From NCBI RefSeq assembly GCF_030409525.1, contig NZ_JAUFQB010000053.1, forward strand, positions 1 to 40,078: a stretch of 40,078 bases of DNA. Direction: 5' to 3'. The DNA is from Kaistella yonginensis (GTDB lineage Bacteria > Bacteroidota > Bacteroidia > Flavobacteriales > Weeksellaceae). Below the pieces are notes generated by a model that was not told the DNA's origin, did no database searches, and was given only the letters and a program-made list of their open reading frames with translations. Positions 28,204 through 35,991 of this stretch are shown piece after piece (position 1 is the first letter of the stretch; every line of letters starts with the position of its first letter). The translations under genes and the position numbers were made by a program.

Positions 28204-28677
28204 ATGGCAAGTTACGTCACCAAAGTAGGATTGGATAAAATGAAAGCTGAACTGGAGCAACTGGAAACCATTGAAAGGCCGAAAATCACGCAACAAATTG
28301 CAGAGGCAAGAGACAAAGGGGATTTATCTGAAAATGCAGAATATGATGCTGCAAAAGAAGCGCAAGGAATGTTGGAAATGAAAATTTCTAAATTGAAAGA
28401 CCTTATTATCAACGGTAAAGTAATTGATGAAACCCAATTAGATACGTCAAAAGTTTCGATCTTGACCACGGTTCGTCTTAAAAATAATGCAACCAAAGGG
28501 GAGCAGAAATTCACTTTGGTTCCAGACAATGAGAGCGACTTGAAGGCAGGTAAGATTTCGGTAAATACTCCGATCGCGAAAGGCTTATTAGGCAAAGTAG
28601 TAGGAGATACCGCAGAAATTCTTTTGCCTAATGGAAATCAACTTTCTTTTGAAATATTAGAAATCTATTTGGGATAA
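28204..28677 (+). CDS. greA: Transcription elongation factor GreA
   Basis: GreA enters the secondary channel of RNA polymerase and stimulates cleavage of backtracked RNA. The 157-aa protein has the N-terminal coiled coil (about 8-75) with the tip motif ARDKGDLSENAEYDAAKEAQ carrying the acidic pair Asp/Glu. The C-terminal FKBP-like domain ends GLLGKVVGDTAEILLPNG then FEILEI. Length is standard. It has its own promoter, a leader terminator and a 3' terminator. Confidence 0.97.
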   Translation: MASYVTKVGLDKMKAELEQLETIERPKITQQIAEARDKGDLSENAEYDAAKEAQGMLEMKISKLKDLIINGKVIDETQLDTSKVSILTTVRLKNNATKGEQKFTLVPDNESDLKAGKISVNTPIAKGLLGKVVGDTAEILLPNGNQLSFEILEIYLG

Positions 28678-28710
28678 TGGGCAGCTGAAAAAGCAATTTA
28701 TTAGCATACT

Positions 28711-28755
28711 AAAAGATGTTTATAAAACTTTACTCGTTTTTTAACATCTTTTTTT
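28711..28755 (+). terminator. Intrinsic terminator after greA
   Basis: A 10-bp stem (28711-28720 with 28743-28752), extended inside by an AAAAC/GTTTT pairing, is followed by T residues. Confidence 0.8.
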
Positions 28756-28767
28756 CTTAAGATTTTG

Positions 28768-28800
28768 TAATTTTGCACCCTCGCTTTAGCGTGGGTTTTT
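28768..28800 (+). promoter_or_regulatory. -7 element overlapping a hairpin before the HIT gene
   Basis: TAATTTTG (28768-28775) matches TAnnTTTG. It is followed immediately by a hairpin (ACCC 28777-28780 with GGGT 28793-28796, CGCT/AGCG inside) and a T run. The hairpin would be at the very start of the transcript, or is a second terminator for greA. Confidence 0.5.
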
Positions 28801-28818
28801 AATTTAAATACAATTATC

Positions 28819-29208
28819 ATGGCTTCTATTTTTACAAAAATTGTACAAGGGGAAATTCCATCTTTTACGATTGCAGAAGACAGTCAGCATCTTGCTTTTT
28901 TAGATATGATGCCTTTGGTTAGAGGGCATTGTTTGGTTATTCCTAAAAAGGAAATCGATCTTATTTTCGACTTAGAGAATGAAGATTTCAAAAATCTTTG
29001 GAGCTTTGCGCACAAGGTGGCAAAAAAAATGGAAAAAGCGTATCCTGAGCATAGAATTGCTATTGCGGTGGTAGGTTTAGAAGTTCCTCATGCGCATATT
29101 CACCTAATTCCTATTCAAAAGATGGATGACATGAATTTTAAAAACGAACGTTTGAAATTTTCTAATGAGGAGTATCAGGAAATTGTCCAACACATCATCA
29201 ATTCTTAA
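28819..29208 (+). CDS. HIT-family nucleotide-binding protein
   Basis: This is a 129-aa histidine-triad protein, a nucleotide hydrolase or transferase of the Hint branch. It starts ASIFTKIVQGEIPSFTIAED, has FLDMMPLVRGHCLVIPK, and the catalytic triad motif PHAHIHLIPI (H-x-H-x-H) at about 93-102. It is likely a purine nucleoside phosphoramidase-type enzyme; the physiological substrate is not known. It lies between greA and clpX with short spacers. Confidence 0.93.
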   Translation: MASIFTKIVQGEIPSFTIAEDSQHLAFLDMMPLVRGHCLVIPKKEIDLIFDLENEDFKNLWSFAHKVAKKMEKAYPEHRIAIAVVGLEVPHAHIHLIPIQKMDDMNFKNERLKFSNEEYQEIVQHIINS

Positions 29209-29282
29209 AAAAAACTAATTATTTGACAAAGTATTATTCTTTGGTCATGAGTATTAATCTTAGTCCTTATTTAATATAAAAT

Positions 29283-30467
29283 ATGAATTCAAACCAATGT
29301 TCTTTTTGCGGAAGAAAACGAAGTGAAGTACAAATGCTGATTTCCGGAAATGACGGTTTTATTTGTGAAGAGTGCATCGAGCAAGCGCATGGCATCGTAA
29401 AAGAAACAAATAGCGCGACTGGAGGCTCTGCGGCAGCTGATACAGTAGAAGATTTAAAAAAACCAAAAGAAATAAAAGAATTTCTAGATCAGTATGTTAT
29501 TGGGCAAGACCAAGCAAAGAAACAATTGTCGGTGGCGGTCTATAATCACTACAAAAGATTATTGCACGCAAAAGATGAAAACCGCGAGGTAGAGATTGAA
29601 AAGTCGAATGTGATTATGATTGGAGAAACGGGCACAGGGAAAACCCTTTTAGCAAAATCAATTGCAAGAGAATTAAATGTCCCTTTTTGTATCGTAGACG
29701 CAACGATTCTTACCGAAGCTGGTTATGTTGGGGAAGATGTGGAAAGTATTTTGTCACGACTTTTAATGGTCGCTGATTATGATGTTGAAAAAGCAGAAAA
29801 GGGAATTGTCTTTATTGATGAAATTGATAAAATAGCGCGGAAATCAGATAACCCAAGTATCACCCGAGATGTTTCGGGAGAAGGCGTTCAACAGGGTTTG
29901 CTTAAATTACTAGAAGGCAGTATTGTGAATGTTCCCCCACAAGGTGGAAGAAAACATCCGGATCAAAAATACATTCAGGTAAATACGCAAAATATACTGT
30001 TCATCGCTGGTGGAGCATTTGATGGGATTAAAGAAATCATTGAAAGACGACTGAATAAACAGGCCATTGGTTTTAGTGCCGAGAAACTAAATAAAGTAGA
30101 GGAAGAAGAATATATATTGAGCCAACTCAATGCAATTGATTTGCGAAAATTCGGTTTAATTCCTGAGCTTTTAGGTCGGTTTCCGATTATTACCTATTTG
30201 GATAAATTATCGAAAGAAACCATGATCAGAATTATGAAAGAACCGAAAAATTCGATTGTTAATCAGTTCGTAGAATTATTTAAAATGGATGGGGTAGAGC
30301 TCAAATTTACCGATGATGGTTTGGAAAGTATCGTAGAAGAGACCATGGATAAAGGGCTTGGCGCAAGAGGCCTGCGTGGTACTACTGAAAAAGTTCTGGA
30401 AGATTATATGTTTAATATTGCTGCAAAAAAGAAAATTATAATTAACCGTAAAAACACCCAATTTTGA
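29283..30467 (+). CDS. clpX: ATP-dependent Clp protease ATP-binding subunit ClpX
   Basis: ClpX is the AAA+ unfoldase that feeds substrates to ClpP. The 394-aa protein has the N-terminal zinc-binding domain with Cys6, Cys9, Cys28 and Cys31, Walker A GETGTGKT (114-121), the pore loop AGYVGEDVES, Walker B IVFIDEIDKI, GGAFDGI and the sensor-2 region LGARGLRG. The C-terminus (EDYMFNIAAKKKIIINRKNTQF) is shorter than the usual 410-420 aa but the AAA+ core is complete. No clpP is adjacent. Confidence 0.97.
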   Translation: MNSNQCSFCGRKRSEVQMLISGNDGFICEECIEQAHGIVKETNSATGGSAAADTVEDLKKPKEIKEFLDQYVIGQDQAKKQLSVAVYNHYKRLLHAKDENREVEIEKSNVIMIGETGTGKTLLAKSIARELNVPFCIVDATILTEAGYVGEDVESILSRLLMVADYDVEKAEKGIVFIDEIDKIARKSDNPSITRDVSGEGVQQGLLKLLEGSIVNVPPQGGRKHPDQKYIQVNTQNILFIAGGAFDGIKEIIERRLNKQAIGFSAEKLNKVEEEEYILSQLNAIDLRKFGLIPELLGRFPIITYLDKLSKETMIRIMKEPKNSIVNQFVELFKMDGVELKFTDDGLESIVEETMDKGLGARGLRGTTEKVLEDYMFNIAAKKKIIINRKNTQF

Positions 30468-30507
30468 GTTTTTATGTACATTTTCTTTCATATTTTTAAA
30501 AATTAAC

Positions 30508-30515
30508 TATCTTTG
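30508..30515 (+). promoter_or_regulatory. -7 promoter element for the T9SS cargo gene
   Basis: TATCTTTG lies 43 nt upstream of the ATG at 30559 and 40 nt after the clpX stop. Confidence 0.6.
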
Positions 30516-30558
30516 TCTAAGTAATTACTCTTTTTATAAAACACAAACATAAAATATA

Positions 30559-32529
30559 ATGAAAAAAAATCTACTAACGACTGGGTTTTTAGCTTGGACA
30601 TTTTCGCTAGGAGCACAGACTATTTTGTGTCACGTTGATGCAAATGCTACGATATATGTCGGTAAAAATGCCTTGGTTTATAACGGAGGTGGTCTTCAGT
30701 TAAAAGATAACGCTGTTTTCGAAAATCACGGCAACGTGATGGTTAGAGGAAACGGTACCACTGATGTTGTAAAAACAGTTGGTGCTACAGGTCTTGATAA
30801 AACAGAAGCAAATGGAGGCGGTAATTTTATTAATAAATTAAATGAGCCTACAGCTTTTGCTTCCCATAATTCTGTAAATCCATTGATTTCTCCCGTTTAT
30901 ACCTACGGACAATTATATATTACAGGAGTTTCGCAAGCCAACCTGACAGGAATTGTTGATCAAGAATTCAGACAAGTAAATCATGGAGCGTATCAACAAA
31001 TAGGTATGCCATTCTATGATAAAACATTTTCGACCTTGAACGCAGAATTAGGTAAAGTTTTTAATACGACTAGATTTTCAAAAAATGAAATTTTGGTCTG
31101 GAATAATAGAAATGTTGTTTTTGATAACCTTGCTAGTTTAAATTTGAAAATTGGTAAAGACTTTAAGCCATTTTCATATTATATATTAGGTGGGACCGGT
31201 TTAAATGTTGAGACTACAAGAACATTCAAAGGTCGACCAGTTTCTGATGCAGCTGACATAGATAAAAAAATAACATTAGAAAATGCAGGGAGTGGGATTG
31301 TATTTGGTCCAACCGGAGGAGCAACAAATCAATACAATGAGCGATATAATACCTATTTGCAAGATAACTTCAGTGTAAGTGGAGGACAAGCGTGGCAGGG
31401 AGATTTCGGAAGAAATATATATCAGTTCGGAAACCCATATCTTACCAATTTAGATTTTTCTCAAGTTGCAGTTACCGAGTCAGCAACGACTGGCGATGGA
31501 AATAATCTTTCTAATATTTATGGTATTCGTTTAGAAGTCTCTGGCGTACAATATAATTCTAATCTAGGAGGGGGTTCTTCCAACTACAAGGCTATAACTT
31601 TTGATGCTTCGGGAGTTGCTATTGGAGATGTAGAGTATCAAGTCGTTCGTCCGTTAGGATCTTTCGCTATAAAATTAAAAGATAATATTACGAAACCAGA
31701 GTTAAACTTTGCGACCTTAAGAAGATTTAAATACCACCCACGTTCCTGATCCGCTAATTATAGTGTTTCAGCGGCTAGAGGTGGGTCTAGTTCGACCGTA
31801 AAGCAATTGGGAGTCATTGGTTTAGATGCTAATGGAAATGAACTAGAGAGAACGTACTATGTTGTTTCTGGCTCTACGGTTACTGGTGCATCTACAAATG
31901 TTACTGCACAAGTTGGTGCCTTTGGGGGTGCACAACTCGGGACATACGAGGAAAGCATTACAGGTGGTTATGATAATAACAATGTTTCTTATTGGTTATA
32001 CGTGAATGAAGCGAATGAAAATGACTTTGGTGGGAAAAATATTAAACTAGTTAATTATAATCCTAATATTGTTCAGTTTAAATTTGAAATTAGAGAAAAT
32101 GCTGCTTTAGTGCCGGATCAAACGCATTTACTTTCACAAGGCGAAGGGTTTTATTATAAAAAAGCTTCTGATGCTACAGAAATGCCTGCTTTACAGAACC
32201 AAACTATTTCACTATCAGGATCAACCCCAGCAGAATATGATTTGTATTATGGTAGACCCCAAACAACACTTGCGACAAGCATTACTAAAAAATCAAGTAC
32301 CATTGTAGTATTTAATCCAGAGAAAGACAATTATTTTGTTTTAATAGACCCTACTTGGAAAAATGCAGAAATACAAGTGTTTGATATGAGTGGAAAACTT
32401 GTAAACGATATTGTTAAGGTTTCTTCAAAAGATCGATACGAATTACCATTACGATCCATCAACGCTGGATACATTGTTCATATTACATCTGATAAAGGTG
32501 AAAAAGTAGTCACTAAAATTTTAAGATAA
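30559..32529 (+). pseudogene. T9SS-secreted surface protein interrupted by an in-frame stop
   Basis: One 657-codon frame encodes a large exported protein but is broken by a TGA at 31747-31749 (codon 397). Upstream are the signal peptide MKKNLLTTGFLAWTFSLGAQ and a beta-rich, Gly/Asn-rich region. Downstream the same frame continues at once with SANYSVSAARGGSS and ends in VVFNPEKDNYFVLIDP then IQVFDMSGKLVND...GYIVHITSDKGEKVVTKIL, a type A T9SS sorting domain. Since the frame is unchanged, a point change such as GGA or CGA to TGA, or a compensated pair of indels, explains it. The truncated product would lack the sorting signal. Read-through or sequencing error are alternatives. Confidence 0.8.
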
Positions 32530-32541
32530 AAAACACATAAG

Positions 32542-32775
32542 ATGAAAATGATATTTAAACTGTTTTTAGCAGCATCTATTTTAATAATGGGCGTGCTAGT
32601 TAACGCTCAGCCACCTTGTCCAACTTGTCCTCCTGGCGGTGGTGGTGGCACAGGTGGAACAACTCCGGGTGCAGTGGCTTCACCTATCGATATGTACCTT
32701 TATATCTTAGCAATTGCAGCGATTTTATTCATCGTTCTTTATGCAAAGAAAAAACAGCAAAAACAATCCGTGTAA
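32542..32775 (+). CDS. Small PID-CTERM-like membrane-sorted protein
   Basis: This is a 77-aa protein with a signal peptide (about 1-22, ending VNAQ), a Cys/Pro/Gly-rich middle (CPTCPPGGGGGTGG), then SPIDMYLYILAIAAILFIVLYAKKKQQ. The last part has a PID motif, a membrane segment and a basic tail, the layout of exosortase-type C-terminal sorting tags; it matches what I recall as the PID-CTERM domain of Bacteroidota. Such small genes often follow T9SS cargo genes, as here (12 nt after). Function is unknown. Confidence 0.72.
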   Translation: MKMIFKLFLAASILIMGVLVNAQPPCPTCPPGGGGGTGGTTPGAVASPIDMYLYILAIAAILFIVLYAKKKQQKQSV

Positions 32776-32796
32776 TCAGTACACTTTAAAAATTAG

Positions 32797-32826
32797 AACT
32801 CATTGATATATCAATGAGTTTTTTTT
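32797..32826 (+). terminator. Intrinsic terminator after the PID-CTERM-like gene
   Basis: A perfect 10-bp stem (32797-32806 with 32811-32820), TATA loop, and a run of T. Confidence 0.92.
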
Positions 32827-32837
32827 ATATTTACAGT

Positions 32838-34121
32838 ATGAAAAAAATATCATTTATTTTGGGCTTGCTAATTGCTACCACTTCCCAAGCACAGTTTAAA
32901 ATTAGTGTGGATGCTCCACAATCATTTACGCCAAAAGAGGCCTATTTATACACCCTGAATGGTTCGAAAGATGTGTTGAATGGTAAGGAACTTAGAAAAG
33001 GGAACACTTGGCAGTTCAATATCTCAACACCTTATTCTGGAATGATGAAATTGTATTTTCCAGAAATTAACGCCTCTGTTAATCTCATTTCAGAAAATAA
33101 AGATGTTAAAATGAAGTTTGAAACCGAACCGAAAAAAATCGTGAATATTGATTACCTTGATGAAGCAAATTTCACCATGAATCAAATTCAGGATATACAG
33201 CAAAAGAAAGAGTATATTTTACCTGCTTTGTATCAGATTAAGGAGTTTTATAAAACCAAAAGTGATTTTGGAACTTCTCTTAATAGTGAAATTCTTCGTC
33301 TTTCTAATGCAACACCGAATCTCAATAATTTTCCGTTTGTAAATTTTTATAATACGAATTACAGCAGATTCCTGGAAAAAACCGCAAATAAAAAACCGAT
33401 TTCTCATGAGGAAATAATTGATTTTTTAAACAAATCAAATGAAATGCTGGAAGGCTCTTCCTTGATGAGACCAATACTTGTTGCTTATCTTAATGCGGGC
33501 TCTAGCGCCAATGTTGCAGTAGATGTAGACAAAATGCTTAAGGTCTTGAATGTTGAAACTCCACGCGGTCAAACCGTTCTTTCTGAACTGATCGAAATTT
33601 TTGACACCTATGGCATGCAGGATTTAAAAGATAAATATCTTACTGAGGCCAAGAATCTCAAATGTACCATCAACGAGCGTCTAACGAAAACAATTGCGAC
33701 CAATACCAATACAGAAATTGGAGCTGTGTTTCCAAACTATACGTTTAATAAACCCACCAATACTAAAGCCAAATCAATTTACGAAGTGAAGGCTGATAAT
33801 AAGATTATCATCTTTTGGGCGTCTACTTGTTCCCATTGTGAAACGGATTTACCTAAAATTATTGAAAAATACAACGCGATAAAAGGTCTAAACGCAGAAG
33901 TTATTGCATTTTCTTTGGATAGTGATGCAAGCGCTTATGATAGTAAAGTGAAGATGCTGCCGTGGATTAATGATACTGAGTTAAGAGGTTGGAATAGTTC
34001 ATTTTCAGATACTTATAATATTCATGCTACTCCTAGTTATTTTGTTTTAGACAAGGCCAATAAAATCATAGCTAAACCCAATCATGCAGCAGATGTAATT
34101 TCTTTTTTAAAGTTAAACTAA
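32838..34121 (+). CDS. TlpA-like exported thioredoxin-fold protein
   Basis: This is a 427-aa exported protein with signal MKKISFILGLLIATTSQAQ. A long N-terminal region (about 20-295; DUF4369-like start) precedes a C-terminal thioredoxin domain with IIFWASTCSHCETDLPK, active-site CSHC at 331-334. It then has the cis-Pro region HATPSYFVLD. It probably acts as a periplasmic thiol-disulfide oxidoreductase. The start at 32838 avoids the preceding terminator stem, in which the longer frame would begin. Confidence 0.88.
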   Translation: MKKISFILGLLIATTSQAQFKISVDAPQSFTPKEAYLYTLNGSKDVLNGKELRKGNTWQFNISTPYSGMMKLYFPEINASVNLISENKDVKMKFETEPKKIVNIDYLDEANFTMNQIQDIQQKKEYILPALYQIKEFYKTKSDFGTSLNSEILRLSNATPNLNNFPFVNFYNTNYSRFLEKTANKKPISHEEIIDFLNKSNEMLEGSSLMRPILVAYLNAGSSANVAVDVDKMLKVLNVETPRGQTVLSELIEIFDTYGMQDLKDKYLTEAKNLKCTINERLTKTIATNTNTEIGAVFPNYTFNKPTNTKAKSIYEVKADNKIIIFWASTCSHCETDLPKIIEKYNAIKGLNAEVIAFSLDSDASAYDSKVKMLPWINDTELRGWNSSFSDTYNIHATPSYFVLDKANKIIAKPNHAADVISFLKLN

Positions 34122-34124
34122 TTT

Positions 34125-34155
34125 TTTGCTACCTCATAAAATATTTTTATATTTG
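34125..34155 (+). promoter_or_regulatory. Consensus promoter of tRNA-Met
   Basis: TTTG (34125-34128), exactly 19 nt, then TATATTTG (34148-34155), 15 nt before the tRNA. The host promoter thus remains joined to the tRNA after insertion of the element. Confidence 0.88.
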
Positions 34156-34170
34156 CACCACCTTAAAAAA

Positions 34171-34244
34171 GGCGAGGTAGCTCAGTTGGTTAGAGCGCAG
34201 GATTCATAACCCTGAGGTCACGGGTTCAATTCCCGTCTTCGCTA
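34171..34244 (+). tRNA. tRNA-Met (CAT), site of element insertion
   Basis: The 74-nt sequence folds as a full cloverleaf: 7-bp acceptor (with G1-U72 and G6-U67), D stem GCTC/GAGC, anticodon CAT at 34205-34207, T stem ACGGG/CCCGT, discriminator A at 34244. CCA is not encoded (CTA follows). The first base pair is formed and the D loop lacks initiator features, so it is an elongator tRNA (Met, or Ile2 if modified by TilS). An A-C mismatch closes the anticodon stem. The 3' half overlaps the recombinase gene. Confidence 0.9.
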
Positions 34245-35769
34245 CTAAACAGGACAAATGAAATTTACTTTCGTTTGTCCTGTTCTTTTTTTGGAGTAAT
34301 CCGTTGGTTATCTGAAAGATATAGTTTGCGATTACATTCATTCGAGCGGTTCGATAAGTTTTTCCGTCAAACTCCAATTTTTCGGGGAATATCGAACCAA
34401 TTATATCCCGTCTTGTTCTGATTTCGCCCTCGCTGTACATTTTAGGAATGCTTTCTATGTATTTCAAAGCCCTGTCCAAAGACTTTTCTACGTTGATTTT
34501 CTTGGTATCAGAACCGTCCTTGCTCAACTGTTCTTCCAAACTCTCAATCCGTTTCCTACACTCATCTTTGATTTCGAGATATTCCTCGTCATCAATAATT
34601 TCAGACAGCAGTTTGTTGCGTGCTACTGATAACCTTGCATTCAGTTTATCTATTTCCTGTGCAATCTGTTTCTTTTCGTCAAACGGATTTTTTGCGAATT
34701 TCTTGTAGTTGTCCAACAGAAGTCTTTTTACTATTTGAGAAGTACCGTTCAACGCAAACTGTCGCATACTCTTTTCAAAAATATCGTTGGCTAATTCGGC
34801 TTTTTGACGAAAGCCACAAGAGGAAACACAATGATAGTAGTAATAACGGCTTGTTCTTCCTTTGGAAGCACTTCCCGTTAGGTTGCGACCGCATTCGGGA
34901 CATACCAAGAAACCACGTAGGGGCAAGTTCTCGTCTGAAAGTATTTTGGTATTGGGACGTTCTACCCTTTTGTTTCCGTCCAATATCAGTTGTACCCTAT
35001 CAAAGAGGTCTTTGGATATAAGTGGTTCGTGCTGACCCTGCACCAAATGTGCTTCTTCGTCCTTGAATTTGGCAATGAATATCTTACCGTAGTACAGCGG
35101 ATTGCGTACGGCAACGTGAAATGCACTTCGGCTTATAGTTGTCTTGTGCAACTTATTCATTTTTTGCCGTACTTGGTCACAGGCAAACACGCCTTTGGCT
35201 ATTTCGTTGAAAGCCCACAGCATAGCTGTTGCTTCAGGTTCTTTCGGAGCAATGTATTTTCGTCCGTCCTCTTTGCTTCTATTGATATATCCAAAAGGTG
35301 CTCTACCCATCAAACGCCCCTCTTTCCTTGCCCTACGCATACCGTAGAACGTATTCAATGCTCTGCGGTCATTCTCTACTTCGGGAGCAGAAAGATATAT
35401 GGCAAGCATCATCTTGTTTTCGGGAATGGAGAGGTCTAACGGCTGTTCTACCGCCTGTGGCTCTATACCAAGTTTGTTGAGTGTGCTAATCATTTGATAA
35501 GCATCGCCAGCATTACGGCTGAACCTGTCCCATTTGGTAAACAGGATAAGGTCAGTTTTTGAACTTCTCTTTTTAAGGCTGTTCAATAATCTTGTCCATT
35601 CGGGACGGTTAAAGGTCTTGGCGGAATGGTCTTCATAAATAACCTGCCCAACAGCAATCTTATTGGTTGCACAGTATCTTTTCAGGCGTTCCTCTTGGTC
35701 ACGCTGTGAATATCCCTTGTCCGCTTGTTCATCGGTGGAAACACGTATGTATAAATCGGCTCTTTTCAT
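34204..35769 (-). CDS. Large serine recombinase (integrase)
   Basis: This is a 521-aa large serine recombinase that should integrate and excise the element. The N-terminal resolvase domain starts MKRADLYIRVSTDEQADKGYSQRDQ with catalytic Ser11 and has FTKWDRFSRNAGDA and the Arg-rich helix MRRARKEGRLMG. The recombinase domain (about 165-270), a zinc ribbon CPECGRNL...HCVSSCG (about 288-320) and a coiled coil follow. The last 13 codons (VAKTGIEPVTSGL) are the antisense of tRNA-Met and the TGA is complementary to its anticodon loop, so the C-terminus depends on the insertion site. It starts 60 nt after the small ORF on the same strand. Confidence 0.92.
   Translation of the reverse strand: MKRADLYIRVSTDEQADKGYSQRDQEERLKRYCATNKIAVGQVIYEDHSAKTFNRPEWTRLLNSLKKRSSKTDLILFTKWDRFSRNAGDAYQMISTLNKLGIEPQAVEQPLDLSIPENKMMLAIYLSAPEVENDRRALNTFYGMRRARKEGRLMGRAPFGYINRSKEDGRKYIAPKEPEATAMLWAFNEIAKGVFACDQVRQKMNKLHKTTISRSAFHVAVRNPLYYGKIFIAKFKDEEAHLVQGQHEPLISKDLFDRVQLILDGNKRVERPNTKILSDENLPLRGFLVCPECGRNLTGSASKGRTSRYYYYHCVSSCGFRQKAELANDIFEKSMRQFALNGTSQIVKRLLLDNYKKFAKNPFDEKKQIAQEIDKLNARLSVARNKLLSEIIDDEEYLEIKDECRKRIESLEEQLSKDGSDTKKINVEKSLDRALKYIESIPKMYSEGEIRTRRDIIGSIFPEKLEFDGKTYRTARMNVIANYIFQITNGLLQKKNRTNESKFHLSCLVAKTGIEPVTSGL
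34248..34292 (+). terminator. Intrinsic terminator immediately after tRNA-Met
   Basis: A 16-bp stem with one G-T wobble (34248-34263 with 34269-34284), 5-nt loop, then C and seven T. It lies 3 nt after the tRNA on the element side and also within the recombinase frame. It would end the tRNA transcript and shield the recombinase gene from antisense reading. Confidence 0.85.
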
Positions 35770-35814
35770 AGCTAATCATTTTTAAGTGGGTATTGACTTT
35801 GTGTGGGATTAGCT
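35770..35814. repeat. Inverted repeat before the recombinase start
   Basis: AGCTAATC (35770-35777) and GATTAGCT (35807-35814) are perfect 8-bp inverted arms 29 nt apart, between the recombinase ATG and the small ORF stop. It may bind a regulator of recombinase expression or translation. Confidence 0.55.
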
Positions 35815-35829
35815 AAATTACAAAATAAA

Positions 35830-35991
35830 TCATTCGGTGTCAAAGCATTCACGGATAATTATCATTGTGAGGTTGTACAAAAACTCCATAATCAGTTCGG
35901 CTGTTTCCTGTTCCACGTCAATACCGACCTCACGGAGAAGCTCCATTGCTTCCTCGATAGGTATTTTTTCTATTTCTTTTCTCTCCTGCAT
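35830..35991 (-). CDS. Small acidic helical protein of the element (53 aa)
   Basis: This ORF encodes MQERKEIEKIPIEEAMELL and continues to 53 residues, ending MIIIRECFDTE. It is predicted to be almost entirely alpha-helical and acidic, with a hydrophobic second half (ELIMEFLYNLTMIII). It lies upstream of the recombinase on the same strand, 60 nt apart, as accessory genes for recombination directionality or integrase control often do. I do not recognise the family. Its length, codon use like the recombinase and position support it being real; the start ATG at 35991 follows GTTAGGCG. Confidence 0.6.
   Translation of the reverse strand: MQERKEIEKIPIEEAMELLREVGIDVEQETAELIMEFLYNLTMIIIRECFDTE

Noticed and set aside
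29283..30467. clpX as a truncated gene
   Set aside because: It is somewhat short at the C-terminus, but all AAA+ motifs through sensor 2 are present and no frameshift is seen.
34204..34244. The recombinase C-terminal residues AKTGIEPVTSGL as a protein motif
   Set aside because: This string is the well-known antisense translation of a tRNA gene and is not a functional domain; I use it only as evidence for the insertion site.
34245..34247. CTA after the discriminator as a damaged CCA end
   Set aside because: CCA is frequently not encoded in this phylum and is added by the CCA enzyme; CTA proves nothing about function.
34620..35480. Several plus-strand open frames inside the recombinase gene
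   Set aside because: They are antisense to a gene with clear domain structure, have no family features and no suitable starts.
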